A stretch of DNA of 64,000 bases from Pontibacter deserti. Lineage in GTDB: Bacteria; Bacteroidota; Bacteroidia; Cytophagales; Hymenobacteraceae. The DNA lies in NCBI RefSeq assembly GCF_023630255.1, contig NZ_JALPRS010000002.1, forward strand, positions 248,001 through 312,000, given 5' to 3'. Below the pieces are notes generated by a model. That model ran no database searches, was not told where the DNA came from, and worked only from the letters and a program-made list of their open reading frames with translations. Positions 9,044 through 19,373 of this stretch are shown here, piece after piece. The position numbers and the translations under genes are program-made. Numbering within the stretch: the stretch's first letter is position 1; the number at the start of each line of letters is the position of its first letter.

Positions 9044-10033
9044 ATGTCAATATTAGCATTTCAGATGCCAGAGAAAGTTGTAATGGAAAAAGCCGACGAC
9101 TTTCATGGTTTATTTGAATTCAAGCCGCTTGAAAAAGGTTACGGTGTAACCATCGGTAATGCTTTGCGAAGAATTTTGCTTTCTTCATTAGAAGGATATG
9201 CAATTACTAGCGTTCGCATGCCTGGTGTACTGCACGAGTTCTCATCAGTTGAAGGTGTGGTACAGGATGTATCAGATATCATCCTGAACCTTAAAATGGT
9301 TCGCTTTAAGAAAATCAGCGAAGTTATTGATGATAAGATCACTGTTACAATCAGCGGTACAGATACGTTCTATGCCGGTGATATCAGCAAGTTCACTTCA
9401 AGCTTTGAAGTTCTGAACCCTGAGTTGGTGATCTGCAATCTTGATAAAAACCTTTCTTTAGAAGTTGAATTAACAATTCAGAAAGGCCGTGGTTATGTTC
9501 CTGCTGAAGAGAACAAAGCTGCTGATCAAGTATTCGGTCTTATTTCTATAGACTCTATCTTTACACCAATAAAGAATGTGAAGTTTAGTGTTGAAAACAC
9601 ACGTGTAGAGCAAAAGACTGACTACGAAAAACTTCTGCTTGAAATACAAACAGACGGATCTATACACCCAGAAGAAGCTCTAAAAGGCGCTGCTAATATT
9701 CTTATACAGCACTTTATGCTTTTCTCTGACAACACAATGACTTTTGAAACGGCTAAGCCAGAAGAAGAAGAGGTTGTTGATGAAGAACTACTGCATATGC
9801 GCAAAGTTCTGAAGACTCCACTTCAGGATATGGATTTATCTGTTAGAGCTTACAACTGCTTAAAAGCTGCGGACATCAAAACTCTTGGTGACCTGGTACA
9901 GTTGGATATTTCTGACATGATGAAGTTCCGTAACTTCGGTAAGAAATCGTTGACTGAGTTAGAGAACTTAGTACAGGAGAAAGGTTTAACCTTTGGTATG
10001 GACCTTTCAAAATATAAATTAGAAGAAGAATAA
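9044..10033 (+). CDS. rpoA: DNA-directed RNA polymerase subunit alpha
   Basis: 329 aa from ATG 9044. The N-terminal assembly domain includes [21 protein letters not shown]; the C-terminal domain (about residues 245-320) has [20 protein letters not shown] and [18 protein letters not shown], the UP-element and activator-binding helices. A frame extension to 8987 would overlap rpsD and adds residues unlike any alpha subunit. It assembles with beta, beta-prime and omega, encoded elsewhere. Confidence 0.99.
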   Translation: MSILAFQMPEKVVMEKADDFHGLFEFKPLEKGYGVTIGNALRRILLSSLEGYAITSVRMPGVLHEFSSVEGVVQDVSDIILNLKMVRFKKISEVIDDKITVTISGTDTFYAGDISKFTSSFEVLNPELVICNLDKNLSLEVELTIQKGRGYVPAEENKAADQVFGLISIDSIFTPIKNVKFSVENTRVEQKTDYEKLLLEIQTDGSIHPEEALKGAANILIQHFMLFSDNTMTFETAKPEEEEVVDEELLHMRKVLKTPLQDMDLSVRAYNCLKAADIKTLGDLVQLDISDMMKFRNFGKKSLTELENLVQEKGLTFGMDLSKYKLEEE

Positions 10034-10039
10034 TAACTT

Positions 10040-10086
10040 ACGGCATAATTCCCGATCCCGCGTAGGTTGATCGACGGTATGCCCGT
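10040..10086 (+). ncRNA. Two-tier stem-loop between rpoA and rplQ
   Basis: The 68-nt gap between rpoA and rplQ contains nested complementary arms: GGCATA (10042-10047) with TATGCC (10078-10083), and inside it CGATC (10053-10057) with GATCG (10069-10073). There is no T-run, so it is not an intrinsic terminator. It could be an intercistronic control or processing structure for L17; this is inference from base pairing only. Confidence 0.35.
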
Positions 10087-10101
10087 GCACAATTCAAAAT
10101 A

Positions 10102-10614
10102 ATGAGACACGGTAAAAAAATTAATCACTTAGGAAGAACTGCTGCTCACCGTAAGGCGATGCTGTCAAACATGGCTGCTTCCCTTATCCTGCACAAGCGT
10201 CTTTCTACTACAGTAGCTAAGGCTAAAGCTCTTCGTAAGTATGTTGAGCCACTTCTTACAAAATCTAAAAACGATACTACCCACTCAAGAAGAACTGTAT
10301 TTGCTTACCTTCAGGAGAAGGAAGCTGTTAAAGAGCTTTTTGATGAAGTATCTGCAAAGATTGCCAACAGACCTGGTGGTTATACTCGTATTCTTAAGAC
10401 TGGTCTTCGTTTAGGGGATAACGCAGAAATGTGTGTTATCGAACTTGTAGACTACAACGAGGATATGCTTGCAACTACTGGTGCAGCAGCTGGCGCGAAG
10501 AAAACTCGTCGTCGTGGTGCTGGTGGTGCTAAGAAGAAAGCTGAAGGTGCTGCTGAGGCTCCTAAAGCAGCTGAAACTGATGCAACTGCAGAAGATTCAA
10601 AAGATGCTGAATAA
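10102..10614 (+). CDS. rplQ: 50S ribosomal protein L17 with long acidic/basic tail
   Basis: bL17, 170 aa. Residues 1-120 are the normal protein: [20 protein letters not shown] and, near residue 100, [21 protein letters not shown]. Residues about 120-170 are a low-complexity extension, first Gly/Lys/Arg ([14 protein letters not shown]) then Ala/Glu/Asp rich. Many Bacteroidota L17 proteins have such tails; function unknown. Last gene of the cluster, followed by a strong terminator. Confidence 0.98.
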   Translation: MRHGKKINHLGRTAAHRKAMLSNMAASLILHKRLSTTVAKAKALRKYVEPLLTKSKNDTTHSRRTVFAYLQEKEAVKELFDEVSAKIANRPGGYTRILKTGLRLGDNAEMCVIELVDYNEDMLATTGAAAGAKKTRRRGAGGAKKKAEGAAEAPKAAETDATAEDSKDAE

Positions 10615-10635
10615 GCGTATTCTTTGAAATATTTT

Positions 10636-10668
10636 AAAGGGACATGACGTAAGTCGTGTCCCTTTTTT
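10636..10668 (+). terminator. Terminator of the ribosomal cluster
   Basis: A 13-bp stem, AAAGGGACATGAC with GTCGTGTCCCTTT (one G-T pair), four-base loop GTAA, followed by TTTTTT. It ends the S10-spc-alpha transcript 22 nt after rplQ. Confidence 0.93.
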
Positions 10669-10688
10669 ATTTTTGTAAAAACCAAGAA

Positions 10689-11810
10689 ATGAAAAAACAT
10701 ACCGCTACAGAAGCTATCCTTCTATTGGAGGATGGTACAATTTATAAAGGAAAGAGCCTGGGTAGAATTGGTACATCCGGTGGAGAGCTATGCTTTAATA
10801 CCGGTATGACTGGATATCAGGAAATATTCACTGATCCATCTTATTACGGGCAGGTAGTAGTTAATACTGTATCACATGTTGGTAATTACGGTGTGCAGCA
10901 TGAAGAAGTAGAGTCTGACAGAGTACAAATAAGTGCACTGGTTTGTAAAGATTTCTCTCATCATTATTCCAGGAAAACAGCAGAAGGCTCACTGCAAGAA
11001 TATTTTGAGAAGGCTGGTATAGTAGGAATTTGTGAGATCGATACCAGAGCACTTGTGCGTCATATCCGTGACAAAGGTGCCATGAATGCTATTGTGTCTT
11101 CAGAGATAACGGATATTGAAGAGCTACGTAAGAGACTTGCTGAAGTACCTTCGATGGCTGGACTTGAACTATCATCAAGAGTAAGTACACCACAGACGTA
11201 TGACCTGAAACCAGAAGAAGTGAAGTATAGAGTGGCTGTTCTTGACCTTGGTGTTAAACGTAACAGCCTTCACAATTTTATGCAGCGCGGATGTGAGGTT
11301 AAAGTGTTTCCGTATAATACGCCTTTTGAGGAGATGGAGAAGTGGAACCCTGATGGCTATTTTATCTCTAACGGGCCTGGGGATCCTGCTGCAACCAGAG
11401 ATGCTGTAAATAGTGTGAAGCAGATACTCGAAAAAGAGAAGCCGATGTTTGGCATTTGCATGGGACACCAGATACTGGCGCAGGCTAATGGCATTGCTAC
11501 TTATAAAATGCACAATGGCCACCGAGGCTTAAACCACCCGGTTAAAAACCTGATCACAGGCAGAAGTGAGATCACAAGTCAGAATCATGGCTTTGTAGTG
11601 GATGCTGAGCAGGTAAGGAATCATCCGGAAGTAGAGGTTACGCATATCAACCTGAATGATAATACTATTGAAGGTATGCGCATGAAGAACAAACCGGCAT
11701 TCTCAGTGCAGTATCACCCGGAGTCATCGCCGGGGCCACATGACTCAGAATATCTGTTTGATGACTTTGTGGCGCTTTTAGAAAAGAGTAAAAACCAAGT
11801 AAAACTATAG
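10689..11810 (+). CDS. carA: Carbamoyl-phosphate synthase small subunit (glutaminase)
   Basis: 373 aa from ATG 10689. It releases ammonia from glutamine for carbamoyl phosphate, used in pyrimidine and arginine synthesis. N-terminal CarA domain with SGGELCFNTGMTGYQEI and DPSYYGQ; C-terminal class I glutamine amidotransferase with FISNGPGDP, the nucleophile Cys257 (FGICMGHQILA) and His343/Glu345 (QYHPESSPG), so the triad is intact. A start at 10656 would lie in the preceding terminator and is rejected. The large subunit gene carB is not in the window. Confidence 0.97.
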   Translation: MKKHTATEAILLLEDGTIYKGKSLGRIGTSGGELCFNTGMTGYQEIFTDPSYYGQVVVNTVSHVGNYGVQHEEVESDRVQISALVCKDFSHHYSRKTAEGSLQEYFEKAGIVGICEIDTRALVRHIRDKGAMNAIVSSEITDIEELRKRLAEVPSMAGLELSSRVSTPQTYDLKPEEVKYRVAVLDLGVKRNSLHNFMQRGCEVKVFPYNTPFEEMEKWNPDGYFISNGPGDPAATRDAVNSVKQILEKEKPMFGICMGHQILAQANGIATYKMHNGHRGLNHPVKNLITGRSEITSQNHGFVVDAEQVRNHPEVEVTHINLNDNTIEGMRMKNKPAFSVQYHPESSPGPHDSEYLFDDFVALLEKSKNQVKL

Positions 11811-11815
11811 ATTAA

Positions 11816-13102
<1,287 letters not shown>

Positions 13103-13130
13103 AATCTAATATCAGAAAATATTTATGGCT

Positions 13131-13167
13131 AAGGCTGTGGGTTATATGATCCACAGCCTTATTTTTG
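13131..13167 (+). terminator. Terminator after eno, T-run overlaps a promoter-like box
   Basis: Perfect 10-bp stem AAGGCTGTGG / CCACAGCCTT with a 10-base loop, followed by ATTTTTG. The T-run at 13160-13167 reads TATTTTTG, an exact TAnnTTTG -7 match 26 nt before the next gene. Confidence 0.92.
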
Positions 13168-13192
13168 TGTAAGTACCGATACCAAGTTTCCT

Positions 13193-13492
13193 ATGATCAA
13201 GCGCATTCCAAAATTCTTCCGCAGCTTTTATTTTATCACAACAGCCCTGTTTGTGGTATGGATGCTCTTTTTCGATGCCAATGATTTTATTACCCAATAC
13301 CAGATGAGCAAGCAGCTCAGCGACCTGGAAGATGTGCGAGAAGATTACGTGCAGAAAATGGACGAAGTGGTAAAGGACCGTAAAGCCCTGATGGGTAACC
13401 CCGATCTGCTGGAGAAATATGCCCGCGAAAAATACCTGATGAAGCGCCCGAATGAGGACGTATTTATTATTGTGCCGAAGGAAGAGGAGTAG
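13193..13492 (+). CDS. FtsB/DivIC-family septum formation initiator
   Basis: 99 aa, bitopic membrane protein. A hydrophobic segment spans residues about 10-30 (FYFITTALFVVWMLFF), followed by a coiled coil (about 38-70, with MSKQLSDLEDVREDYVQKM) and the typical C-terminal YAREKYLMKRPNEDVFII motif of the DivIC/FtsB family. By family it would join FtsL and FtsQ/DivIB in the divisome. Its place directly after eno is the classical one for FtsB in many bacteria. Confident family call; the exact orthologue name is less sure. Confidence 0.88.
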   Translation: MIKRIPKFFRSFYFITTALFVVWMLFFDANDFITQYQMSKQLSDLEDVREDYVQKMDEVVKDRKALMGNPDLLEKYAREKYLMKRPNEDVFIIVPKEEE

Positions 13493-13500
13493 GCTATAGT

Positions 13501-13521
13501 TGCGAGTACTGAGTCTCGAGT
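13501..13521 (+). repeat. REP-like palindromic element, degenerate copy
   Basis: GCGAGTACTGAGTCTCGAG just 9 nt after the FtsB-like stop. It starts with a GCGAG head and has self-complementary CGAG/CTCG parts. It resembles two other elements at 15594 and 19725 that also sit directly after stop codons. This is the least clear copy. Confidence 0.35.
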
Positions 13522-13535
13522 TAAGGCATAATCTT

Positions 13536-13562
13536 AAGCTGTTCTTTGGGGCAGCTTTTTTT
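13536..13562 (+). terminator. Weak terminator after the FtsB-like gene
   Basis: Short 6-bp stem AAGCTG / CAGCTT with a 10-base loop, followed by TTTTTTT. Confidence 0.6.
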
Positions 13563-13647
13563 ATCAATAGTGAAGTATAGCTCTTGCCAACTTTCGCTCG
13601 TCTGCTTCCAATTCAACTTATCCCTTAATACCTGCCTAAATAATTCG

Positions 13648-13655
13648 TAACTTTG
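13648..13655 (+). promoter_or_regulatory. TAnnTTTG -7 element upstream of the Hsp70 gene
   Basis: TAACTTTG matches the Bacteroidota -7 consensus and lies 52 nt before the ATG at 13707. No TTG box at the ideal distance was found. Confidence 0.45.
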
Positions 13656-13706
13656 CGCCATTGAGCTGCAACTATAAAGTGGCGGCCTCACCTAAGTATA
13701 GATACT

Positions 13707-15569
13707 ATGGCAAAAGTTGCAATAAATCTTTCTACTGGCTCCATTCAGCAGGAAGAAGTTATAGTAGGTATAGATCTGGGTACTACAAATAGTTTAGTAG
13801 CCTACATCCATCCTGAAGATAAAAAACCAATAGCGATAAATGACCAGGGCCGCGGAACCATTGTGCCGTCGGTGGTGCATTTTACTCAAACCGGCGAAAC
13901 AATAGTTGGAACTGAAGCAAAAGACTACCTGACCACCGACCCGGCTAATACCATTTACTCTGTTAAGCGCCTACTGGGCAAGTCTTATAAAGATGTTGGG
14001 GAGCACAAAGATTATTTTGGTTACAAGATAATTGATGATGACAGCGAAGGGCTGGTAAAGATCAGAGTAGGAGATAAGTTCTATTCACCTATCGAGCTGT
14101 CGGCGGAGATACTGAAAGAATTGCGTACCCGCGCTGAACATTCTCTTAAAACACCTGTAAACCGTGCTGTAATTACTGTACCAGCTTATTTTAACGACTC
14201 GCAGCGCCAGGCTACGCGTGATGCCGGTAAGCTGGCTGGCCTGGAAGTACTGCGAATAGTTAACGAGCCAACTGCTGCGGCGCTGGCTTATGGTATCGGC
14301 ATTGACCCTAACGAAGAGAAAACAGTAGCCGTTTACGATCTGGGTGGCGGTACGTTTGATATCTCAATATTGAGCATCCATCAGGGCATTTTTGAAGTGC
14401 TTTCTACCAACGGCGATACCTACCTAGGTGGCGATGACTTTGACCGCGCTATCATCAACCACTGGATTCAGGAAAACCAGTTGCTGGCCGATACTATAAA
14501 CGAGAACAAGAACCTGCAGCAGGAACTACGCCTACGTGCCGAAGAGGCCAAGAGAACCCTCAGCTCTCAGCCAGTTTACACCGGAACCTTGAATGGAACG
14601 ATAGACTGCCACCTGGAGCGCCATACTTTTGAAACGCTGATCGCGCCTATAGTTGCCAGAACCATTGAAAGCTGCCGCCAGGCCATGAGCGACGCCAAAC
14701 TACAGCCCGAGCAGATTGATGCCGTGATTATGGTTGGTGGCTCTACGCGCGTGCCGATGGTATATGATGCTGTTTCAGAGTTCTTCGGTAAGCCAGCTAA
14801 CAACTCGCTAAACCCGGATGAAGTTGTGGCCCTTGGTGCTGCCATCCAGGCTGATATTTTAGCCGGTAACCGCAAAGACATTCTGCTGCTGGATGTAACG
14901 CCGCTAACCTTAGGTATAGAAACTATGGGTGGCTTGATGGACTCTATCATTCCAAGAAACTCTAAGATACCAACCAAAGCAGGGCGCCAGTACACCACGT
15001 CGGTAGACGGGCAGGTGAACATGAAGATCTCAGTGTACCAGGGCGAACGAGATTTAGTGAAAGAGAACCGAAAACTGGCAGAGTTCGATCTGAAAGGTAT
15101 ACCCGCTATGCCGGCTGGCTTCCCGAAAGTAGATGTGAACTTTATACTTAACGCCGATGGTATTCTGAAAGTGGAAGCTATTGAGCTACGTTCGGGTGTA
15201 CGCCAGGAAGTAGAGGTAAAGCCACAGTATGGTTTAACAGACCAGCAGGTAGAGCAGATGCTGATGGATTCGATTACCCACGCCCGCGAAGACGTGGCAA
15301 CCCGAATGGTGATTGAAGCCCGCACTACTGCTGAGCAGATGATCTACCAGGTTGAGCGCTTTGTGGAGAAAAACAGCGAGCACCTGACAACTGAAGAAAT
15401 TGAGCTAACCAAAACCAATGTGCAGAACCTGAAAAACGTACTGCCAACAGGAGATAAAGATGCTATACTGAAAGCCGTAGATATCTTGGAAGAACAGACA
15501 AGCCCTTTTGCGGAGCGCGTGATGCAGATTTCCATCAAACAAGCCATGGCAGGTAAAAAGATAGAGTAA
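13707..15569 (+). CDS. hscA: Hsp70-family chaperone, HscA-like
   Basis: 620 aa. Hsp70 ATPase domain with VGIDLGTTNSLVAY (residues 20-33), VPAYFNDSQRQATRDAGKLAGL, IVNEPTAAALAYG and AVYDLGGGTFDISIL, then a substrate-binding domain starting near LLDVTPLTLGIETMGG. The extra 18-residue N-terminal lead and the overall length match HscA, the iron-sulphur-cluster assembly chaperone, better than DnaK (about 640 aa with a long acidic tail). HscB and Isc genes are not adjacent, so the HscA assignment rests on sequence style alone. Confidence 0.75.
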   Translation: MAKVAINLSTGSIQQEEVIVGIDLGTTNSLVAYIHPEDKKPIAINDQGRGTIVPSVVHFTQTGETIVGTEAKDYLTTDPANTIYSVKRLLGKSYKDVGEHKDYFGYKIIDDDSEGLVKIRVGDKFYSPIELSAEILKELRTRAEHSLKTPVNRAVITVPAYFNDSQRQATRDAGKLAGLEVLRIVNEPTAAALAYGIGIDPNEEKTVAVYDLGGGTFDISILSIHQGIFEVLSTNGDTYLGGDDFDRAIINHWIQENQLLADTINENKNLQQELRLRAEEAKRTLSSQPVYTGTLNGTIDCHLERHTFETLIAPIVARTIESCRQAMSDAKLQPEQIDAVIMVGGSTRVPMVYDAVSEFFGKPANNSLNPDEVVALGAAIQADILAGNRKDILLLDVTPLTLGIETMGGLMDSIIPRNSKIPTKAGRQYTTSVDGQVNMKISVYQGERDLVKENRKLAEFDLKGIPAMPAGFPKVDVNFILNADGILKVEAIELRSGVRQEVEVKPQYGLTDQQVEQMLMDSITHAREDVATRMVIEARTTAEQMIYQVERFVEKNSEHLTTEEIELTKTNVQNLKNVLPTGDKDAILKAVDILEEQTSPFAERVMQISIKQAMAGKKIE

Positions 15570-15593
15570 GTATAAAGTATAACTATAGCAATG

Positions 15594-15613
15594 GCGCGAG
15601 CGTTCACGCTCGT
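15594..15613 (+). repeat. REP-like palindromic element
   Basis: GCGCGAGCGTTCACGCTCGTG, 25 nt after the hscA stop: GCGCGAG head and a hairpin GAGCG-TTCA-CGCTC. Similar in design to the element at 19725-19746 read on the other strand. Only three candidates lie in the window, so the family status is inferred. Confidence 0.5.
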
Positions 15614-15656
15614 GACTAACTATAGTTGGTCCTCTGGCCCAGTAGCAGGAATCAAT

Positions 15657-15693
15657 AAAAAAGGCCGGGAAGTATAAACTCCCGGCCTTTTTT
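15657..15693. terminator. Bidirectional terminator between hscA and Ldh genes
   Basis: Stem AAAAGGCCGGGA / TCCCGGCCTTTT around a short loop AGTATAAAC, with an A-run on the left and a T-run on the right, so it can end both converging transcripts. Confidence 0.93.
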
Positions 15694-15711
15694 ATAGTTT
15701 ATAAGTAGTGT

Positions 15712-16779
15712 TTAGAATTTGATCCCGAACTTCTTACCTAATTTCTCCAGGTCTTCAGCCACAGGGTCTAGTAAAGGGATACCTTCTTTTAGGCGAATGT
15801 CAGTCATTTCGCGTTCTGGGTCGCCGGGGATGAGTACAGCTTTTTCGCCTTTTTTGGTTTTGGCTGCTCTGAAAGTTTCTATCCAGCGGTCCATATGCTC
15901 TTTAAACTCGTCAGCCGGACGGAAGGCATCTATTCGCATTGCCCCTAAAAAGTGGCCGATCCCTTTCCCAACCGGATCGGCAGGCGGATTTAAGAAACTA
16001 ACAAACGGCGGAACCCACGGGCCATAGTTAGCACCTGAAAGTACAGCCGAGAAAATATCAACTATAGCTGCCAGCGCATAACCTTTGTGGCTACCATGTG
16101 TTAGGTCGCTGCCAAGCGGGAGCAGGGCTCCTCCATCTTTCAGTTCGTTGGCATTATCGGTATCATCGCCTTCGGCAGTTTGGATCCAGCCAACCGGGGC
16201 TTTTTTGTTTTTACGCTGCAGTATCTCCAGTTTACCGTTAGCCGCCGAAGCTGTGGCAAAATCGGCTACGAACGGTGGCTGTTTTTTAGTTGGTACGGCT
16301 ACAGCAATCGGATTGGTACCTAGCATACGCTCTACCGAGTGGGTTGGGGCAACCAAAGGGCTGGCATTGGTCATGGCCATCCCGATCATATCCGAACTCA
16401 ACGCTTCCATGGCATGGTAACCCGCAATACCGAAGTGGTTAGAGTTACGCACCGAAACCCATCCTGTACCAACTTTCTCAGCTTTCTCAATGGCAATATC
16501 CATGGCTTTGGGGGCAATCACCAATCCCAAACCACCATCACCATCCACAGTTGCCGTGCTCGGTGTTTCGTGCACAATGCGCATGTTGGGAGTTGAGTTA
16601 ATTCTTCCGGCTTCCCAGAGGCGCACATAGCCGCTCAGTCGTGCTACGCCATGAGAGTCTACTCCACGCAGGTCGGCTTCCAGTAAAACTTCGGCGGCTA
16701 ACTTGGCATCTTTGGGTGGACAGCCAATAGCTAAGAATATTTCCTGGGTAAAATCAAATAAGTGTCGGTAAATATACAT
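15712..16779 (-). CDS. Ldh family NAD(P)-dependent oxidoreductase (malate/L-lactate dehydrogenase type)
   Basis: 355 aa. Belongs to the LDH2/MDH2 oxidoreductase family (YlbC/YiaK/AllD type), unrelated to classical lactate dehydrogenase; members reduce 2-oxoacids or imines using NAD(P)H. Signatures: LEADLRGVDSHGVARLSGYV near the start, VSVRNSNHFGIAGYHAM, MAMTNASPLVAPTHSVERMLGTNPIA and SDLTHGSHKGYALAAIVDI. Substrate cannot be read from the sequence. Single gene, convergent with hscA and divergent from the secreted repeat protein. Confidence 0.9.
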   Translation of the reverse strand: MYIYRHLFDFTQEIFLAIGCPPKDAKLAAEVLLEADLRGVDSHGVARLSGYVRLWEAGRINSTPNMRIVHETPSTATVDGDGGLGLVIAPKAMDIAIEKAEKVGTGWVSVRNSNHFGIAGYHAMEALSSDMIGMAMTNASPLVAPTHSVERMLGTNPIAVAVPTKKQPPFVADFATASAANGKLEILQRKNKKAPVGWIQTAEGDDTDNANELKDGGALLPLGSDLTHGSHKGYALAAIVDIFSAVLSGANYGPWVPPFVSFLNPPADPVGKGIGHFLGAMRIDAFRPADEFKEHMDRWIETFRAAKTKKGEKAVLIPGDPEREMTDIRLKEGIPLLDPVAEDLEKLGKKFGIKF

Positions 16780-16946
16780 GTATTCTGAATTGCGGTATTA
16801 AGGGCGGCAAATTAATAAATTCTGTTACTAAACCCTTCATTAATACCCGCTTTATACTTGCCTTATCAAAAGCTATAGTTCTGTAAATCGCTGTAAATAT
16901 GTATTTTTTTCTATACTTTAGAGCCTGCTAAAGATTGTGGAACAGA

Positions 16947-16980
16947 TTTTGTCTTCGGCAACTTAGGCTATTTATATTTT
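16947..16980 (+). promoter_or_regulatory. Candidate promoter of the secreted repeat-protein gene
   Basis: TTTTG at 16947-16951, 21-bp spacer, then TATATTTT at 16973-16980 (one mismatch to TAnnTTTG). The predicted start of transcription, about 5-7 nt further, falls on the ATG at 16985, implying a very short or absent leader. Confidence 0.45.
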
Positions 16981-16984
16981 TACT

Positions 16985-19369
16985 ATGATACGAGCTATAC
17001 TTTCTGCATTTATGTTGCTGGTTACCCTGGCAGTGCAGGCACAAACCCAACTTGTTTTTGATGAAACAACCCCGGAAGCTTACCTCATAAAGTATAGCAC
17101 TACGGGTAACTCCAGCCAACAGCACATTAATACCATACTTAACCTGTTGCGTGAAGGCGATGTAGGTAAGCGGGGCGGGCGACCTGCGCGTACTCCGCAA
17201 TTTACAGTTAAAATGGAGCAGCAGGCCCGTATTGCCGATACAGGAAATGCGCTGCAGTTAACAGTAAAGCTCAGCAAAATCGGGGTTGAGAGCGATGTTA
17301 CCTACAAAGGCTTTGGTGTGGAGGATGTGTTGCTGCCTGAAAAACTGAATGCGGAGGTTAAGCTGCTGGATGGCAAGAAGAAAGAATTGAACGCCTTTAA
17401 CCTGACCAATATCTCTTTTAATAAAGAAGGTGTGGTAGTTCTGGATGTAACGATGCCTGATACTACGACAGCTAACCAGAACTATAGTTTGGTGGTAGAG
17501 CCGAAAGAGCTGATCTATACTTCGGAAAGTGTAAACCGCTTTAAAAGACACCAGGAGCTGGTACAGAATTATTATACTGCCGAAGCAACTATAAGTCGTG
17601 CCTTACAGGATATCAACCGTATTCAGCCGGAAGATGTGGACCGTATTAGTCTGCACGACCGCAACCTGGAGCAGATGGAAGATATGTATGAGCGCATTAA
17701 GGATGAGAACTATAAAGATAAACTGAACCTGCGCCAGTACGACCCGCAGCACCTGACTCAGAAAATGGCCGACCTGAACCGCCTGATGAAGGAACGCCGC
17801 CGTGCTGTAGATTACGCCCTGAGCACCATGGATCTGCAGTTCTTTAACAAAGGAATGAGCCTTGTAACCTCTGGTCAGGGTAACGTAGCACAGAGCTATT
17901 TTATAAAGTCGCTGGAAGTTAACCCGAAGTTTGCGCCGTCGCACCTGCAGCTTGCCCGCCTTGATTTTGTGAATGGTTACCTGAACGAAGCTACCGCCCG
18001 CACCCTGGATGTGTTGACTGGCATGCGCATTGACCCTGAAACCCGCCAGATGGCGCAGGTACTGGCACATGATATCTATACCTCACATATCAACCGTGGC
18101 CATAGTTTGGTTAACAACAGAGACTATAACGCTGCGCTTCAGGCCTTTGGCACTGCCCGCGAACTATGCGATAAAGTTGGTGGATTAGGTTGCAACATGC
18201 CAGCTTTGCGCGAAGGTGAAGGTCGTGCTGCAACCGGTATGTATCATAACATAGTAGCAGAAGGTAAGCGCGAGTTTAGTCGTAATAATATAGCACAGGC
18301 CGATAAATTAGCTGAAGAAGCCCTACGCTTCCAGAGTGATTACCGCGATGTATTGCCGCAGCCAACCGAAGCCATTGAGCTACAGAACCAGGTAAAGTAT
18401 ACCTATTATGTAGAGCATATTGATAAAGGCAAAAGCTACCTGAACAGCAAGAACTATAGTGCAGCCCTCAGTCAGTTCGATGCTGCACTGGACCTGCAGG
18501 AAAAGTATACTTTTAAAAAGGTGAATGAACTTGGTACACTTGTGCAGAAAGCTGCCAAGCCTGTTTTGCTGGCTGAATTGCAGACCGGTTACCAGCAAGC
18601 CATGAATAACCAGTTAACCGATGCCCGCGCGCTGGCTTCTAAAGCAATTGCCATGCAGGGGCGTTATGGGCTGGCTCAGGATAAAGAAGTGGTTGGCAAG
18701 TATAACCTGCTCCGTGACCGCATTGTAACACAGGAATGCCAGAATGCACAAAACGCTTACGATGACCACCTGCAGCAAGCAAAAGAACTGGCGCGTAACA
18801 AGCAATTCTTAGCTGCCGATAAAGCGTATACTGCTGCGCTTAAAGTTGCCGGCGATAACACTGTTTGCCAGTTAGCGGACTTTACTGCTAAAGACGGACG
18901 TGAAGCTATACTTCCGGCAGTTCGTTACCAGCAGATGCTCGAAGATATAAACCGCTTTGTTGCCAGCAGCCGCTACACCGAAGCTTTGCAAACTTACAAC
19001 CAGGCTGAAAAGCATTACAAAGCCTACGAAGTAAACCGCTTCGGACTGGATTACATTTCCTTATACAACTATGCTAAAGAAACAACAAAGCTGCCATTCA
19101 CTGCCGAAGTAGTACAATACTATGCCAGCCAGGGTGAAGAAGAAGTTGCTATTAATCTGTTAACTATACTTTTACAGAAGGATTACAAAAACCGTAAGAC
19201 CAAGAAAGTGCAGGAGCAACTGGGCAAGCAACTAGCATCGCAGGACGTGCAGTTAGGCTTAAAAGAAGATGTAGAAGCTTTAGCCATGAAACATACCAAC
19301 AATAACCGCGATCTGGAAAAGCTGAAGAAGGCTTATGAGAAGGAAAGAAAACGTTTAGCAAAAGGATAA
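16985..19369 (+). CDS. Large secreted protein with helical (TPR-like) repeats
   Basis: 794 aa, not recognised as a named family. Signal peptide at residues 1-20 (MIRAILSAFMLLVTLAVQAQ). Residues about 20-185 look beta-rich; from about 190 to 760 the sequence is alpha-helical with TPR-like units, for example SYFIKSLEVNPKFAPSHLQL, GHSLVNNRDYNAALQAF, GKSYLNSKNYSAALSQFDAA and ADKAYTAALKVA, the last ones rich in Tyr/Ala at the TPR consensus positions. The C-terminus is a Lys/Arg-rich helix. Likely periplasmic scaffold or binding protein. Monocistronic, with its own terminator. Confidence 0.8.
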   Translation: MIRAILSAFMLLVTLAVQAQTQLVFDETTPEAYLIKYSTTGNSSQQHINTILNLLREGDVGKRGGRPARTPQFTVKMEQQARIADTGNALQLTVKLSKIGVESDVTYKGFGVEDVLLPEKLNAEVKLLDGKKKELNAFNLTNISFNKEGVVVLDVTMPDTTTANQNYSLVVEPKELIYTSESVNRFKRHQELVQNYYTAEATISRALQDINRIQPEDVDRISLHDRNLEQMEDMYERIKDENYKDKLNLRQYDPQHLTQKMADLNRLMKERRRAVDYALSTMDLQFFNKGMSLVTSGQGNVAQSYFIKSLEVNPKFAPSHLQLARLDFVNGYLNEATARTLDVLTGMRIDPETRQMAQVLAHDIYTSHINRGHSLVNNRDYNAALQAFGTARELCDKVGGLGCNMPALREGEGRAATGMYHNIVAEGKREFSRNNIAQADKLAEEALRFQSDYRDVLPQPTEAIELQNQVKYTYYVEHIDKGKSYLNSKNYSAALSQFDAALDLQEKYTFKKVNELGTLVQKAAKPVLLAELQTGYQQAMNNQLTDARALASKAIAMQGRYGLAQDKEVVGKYNLLRDRIVTQECQNAQNAYDDHLQQAKELARNKQFLAADKAYTAALKVAGDNTVCQLADFTAKDGREAILPAVRYQQMLEDINRFVASSRYTEALQTYNQAEKHYKAYEVNRFGLDYISLYNYAKETTKLPFTAEVVQYYASQGEEEVAINLLTILLQKDYKNRKTKKVQEQLGKQLASQDVQLGLKEDVEALAMKHTNNNRDLEKLKKAYEKERKRLAKG

Positions 19370-19373
19370 AGGG

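Noticed and set aside
13142..13567. Open frame of 141 codons on the - strand opposite the FtsB-like gene
   Set aside because: Runs through two terminators and a REP-like element; the + strand gene has clear family features.
14576..15325. Open frame of 249 codons on the - strand inside the Hsp70 gene
   Set aside because: Antisense shadow of a strongly conserved gene; Ser/Thr-rich composition with no family likeness.
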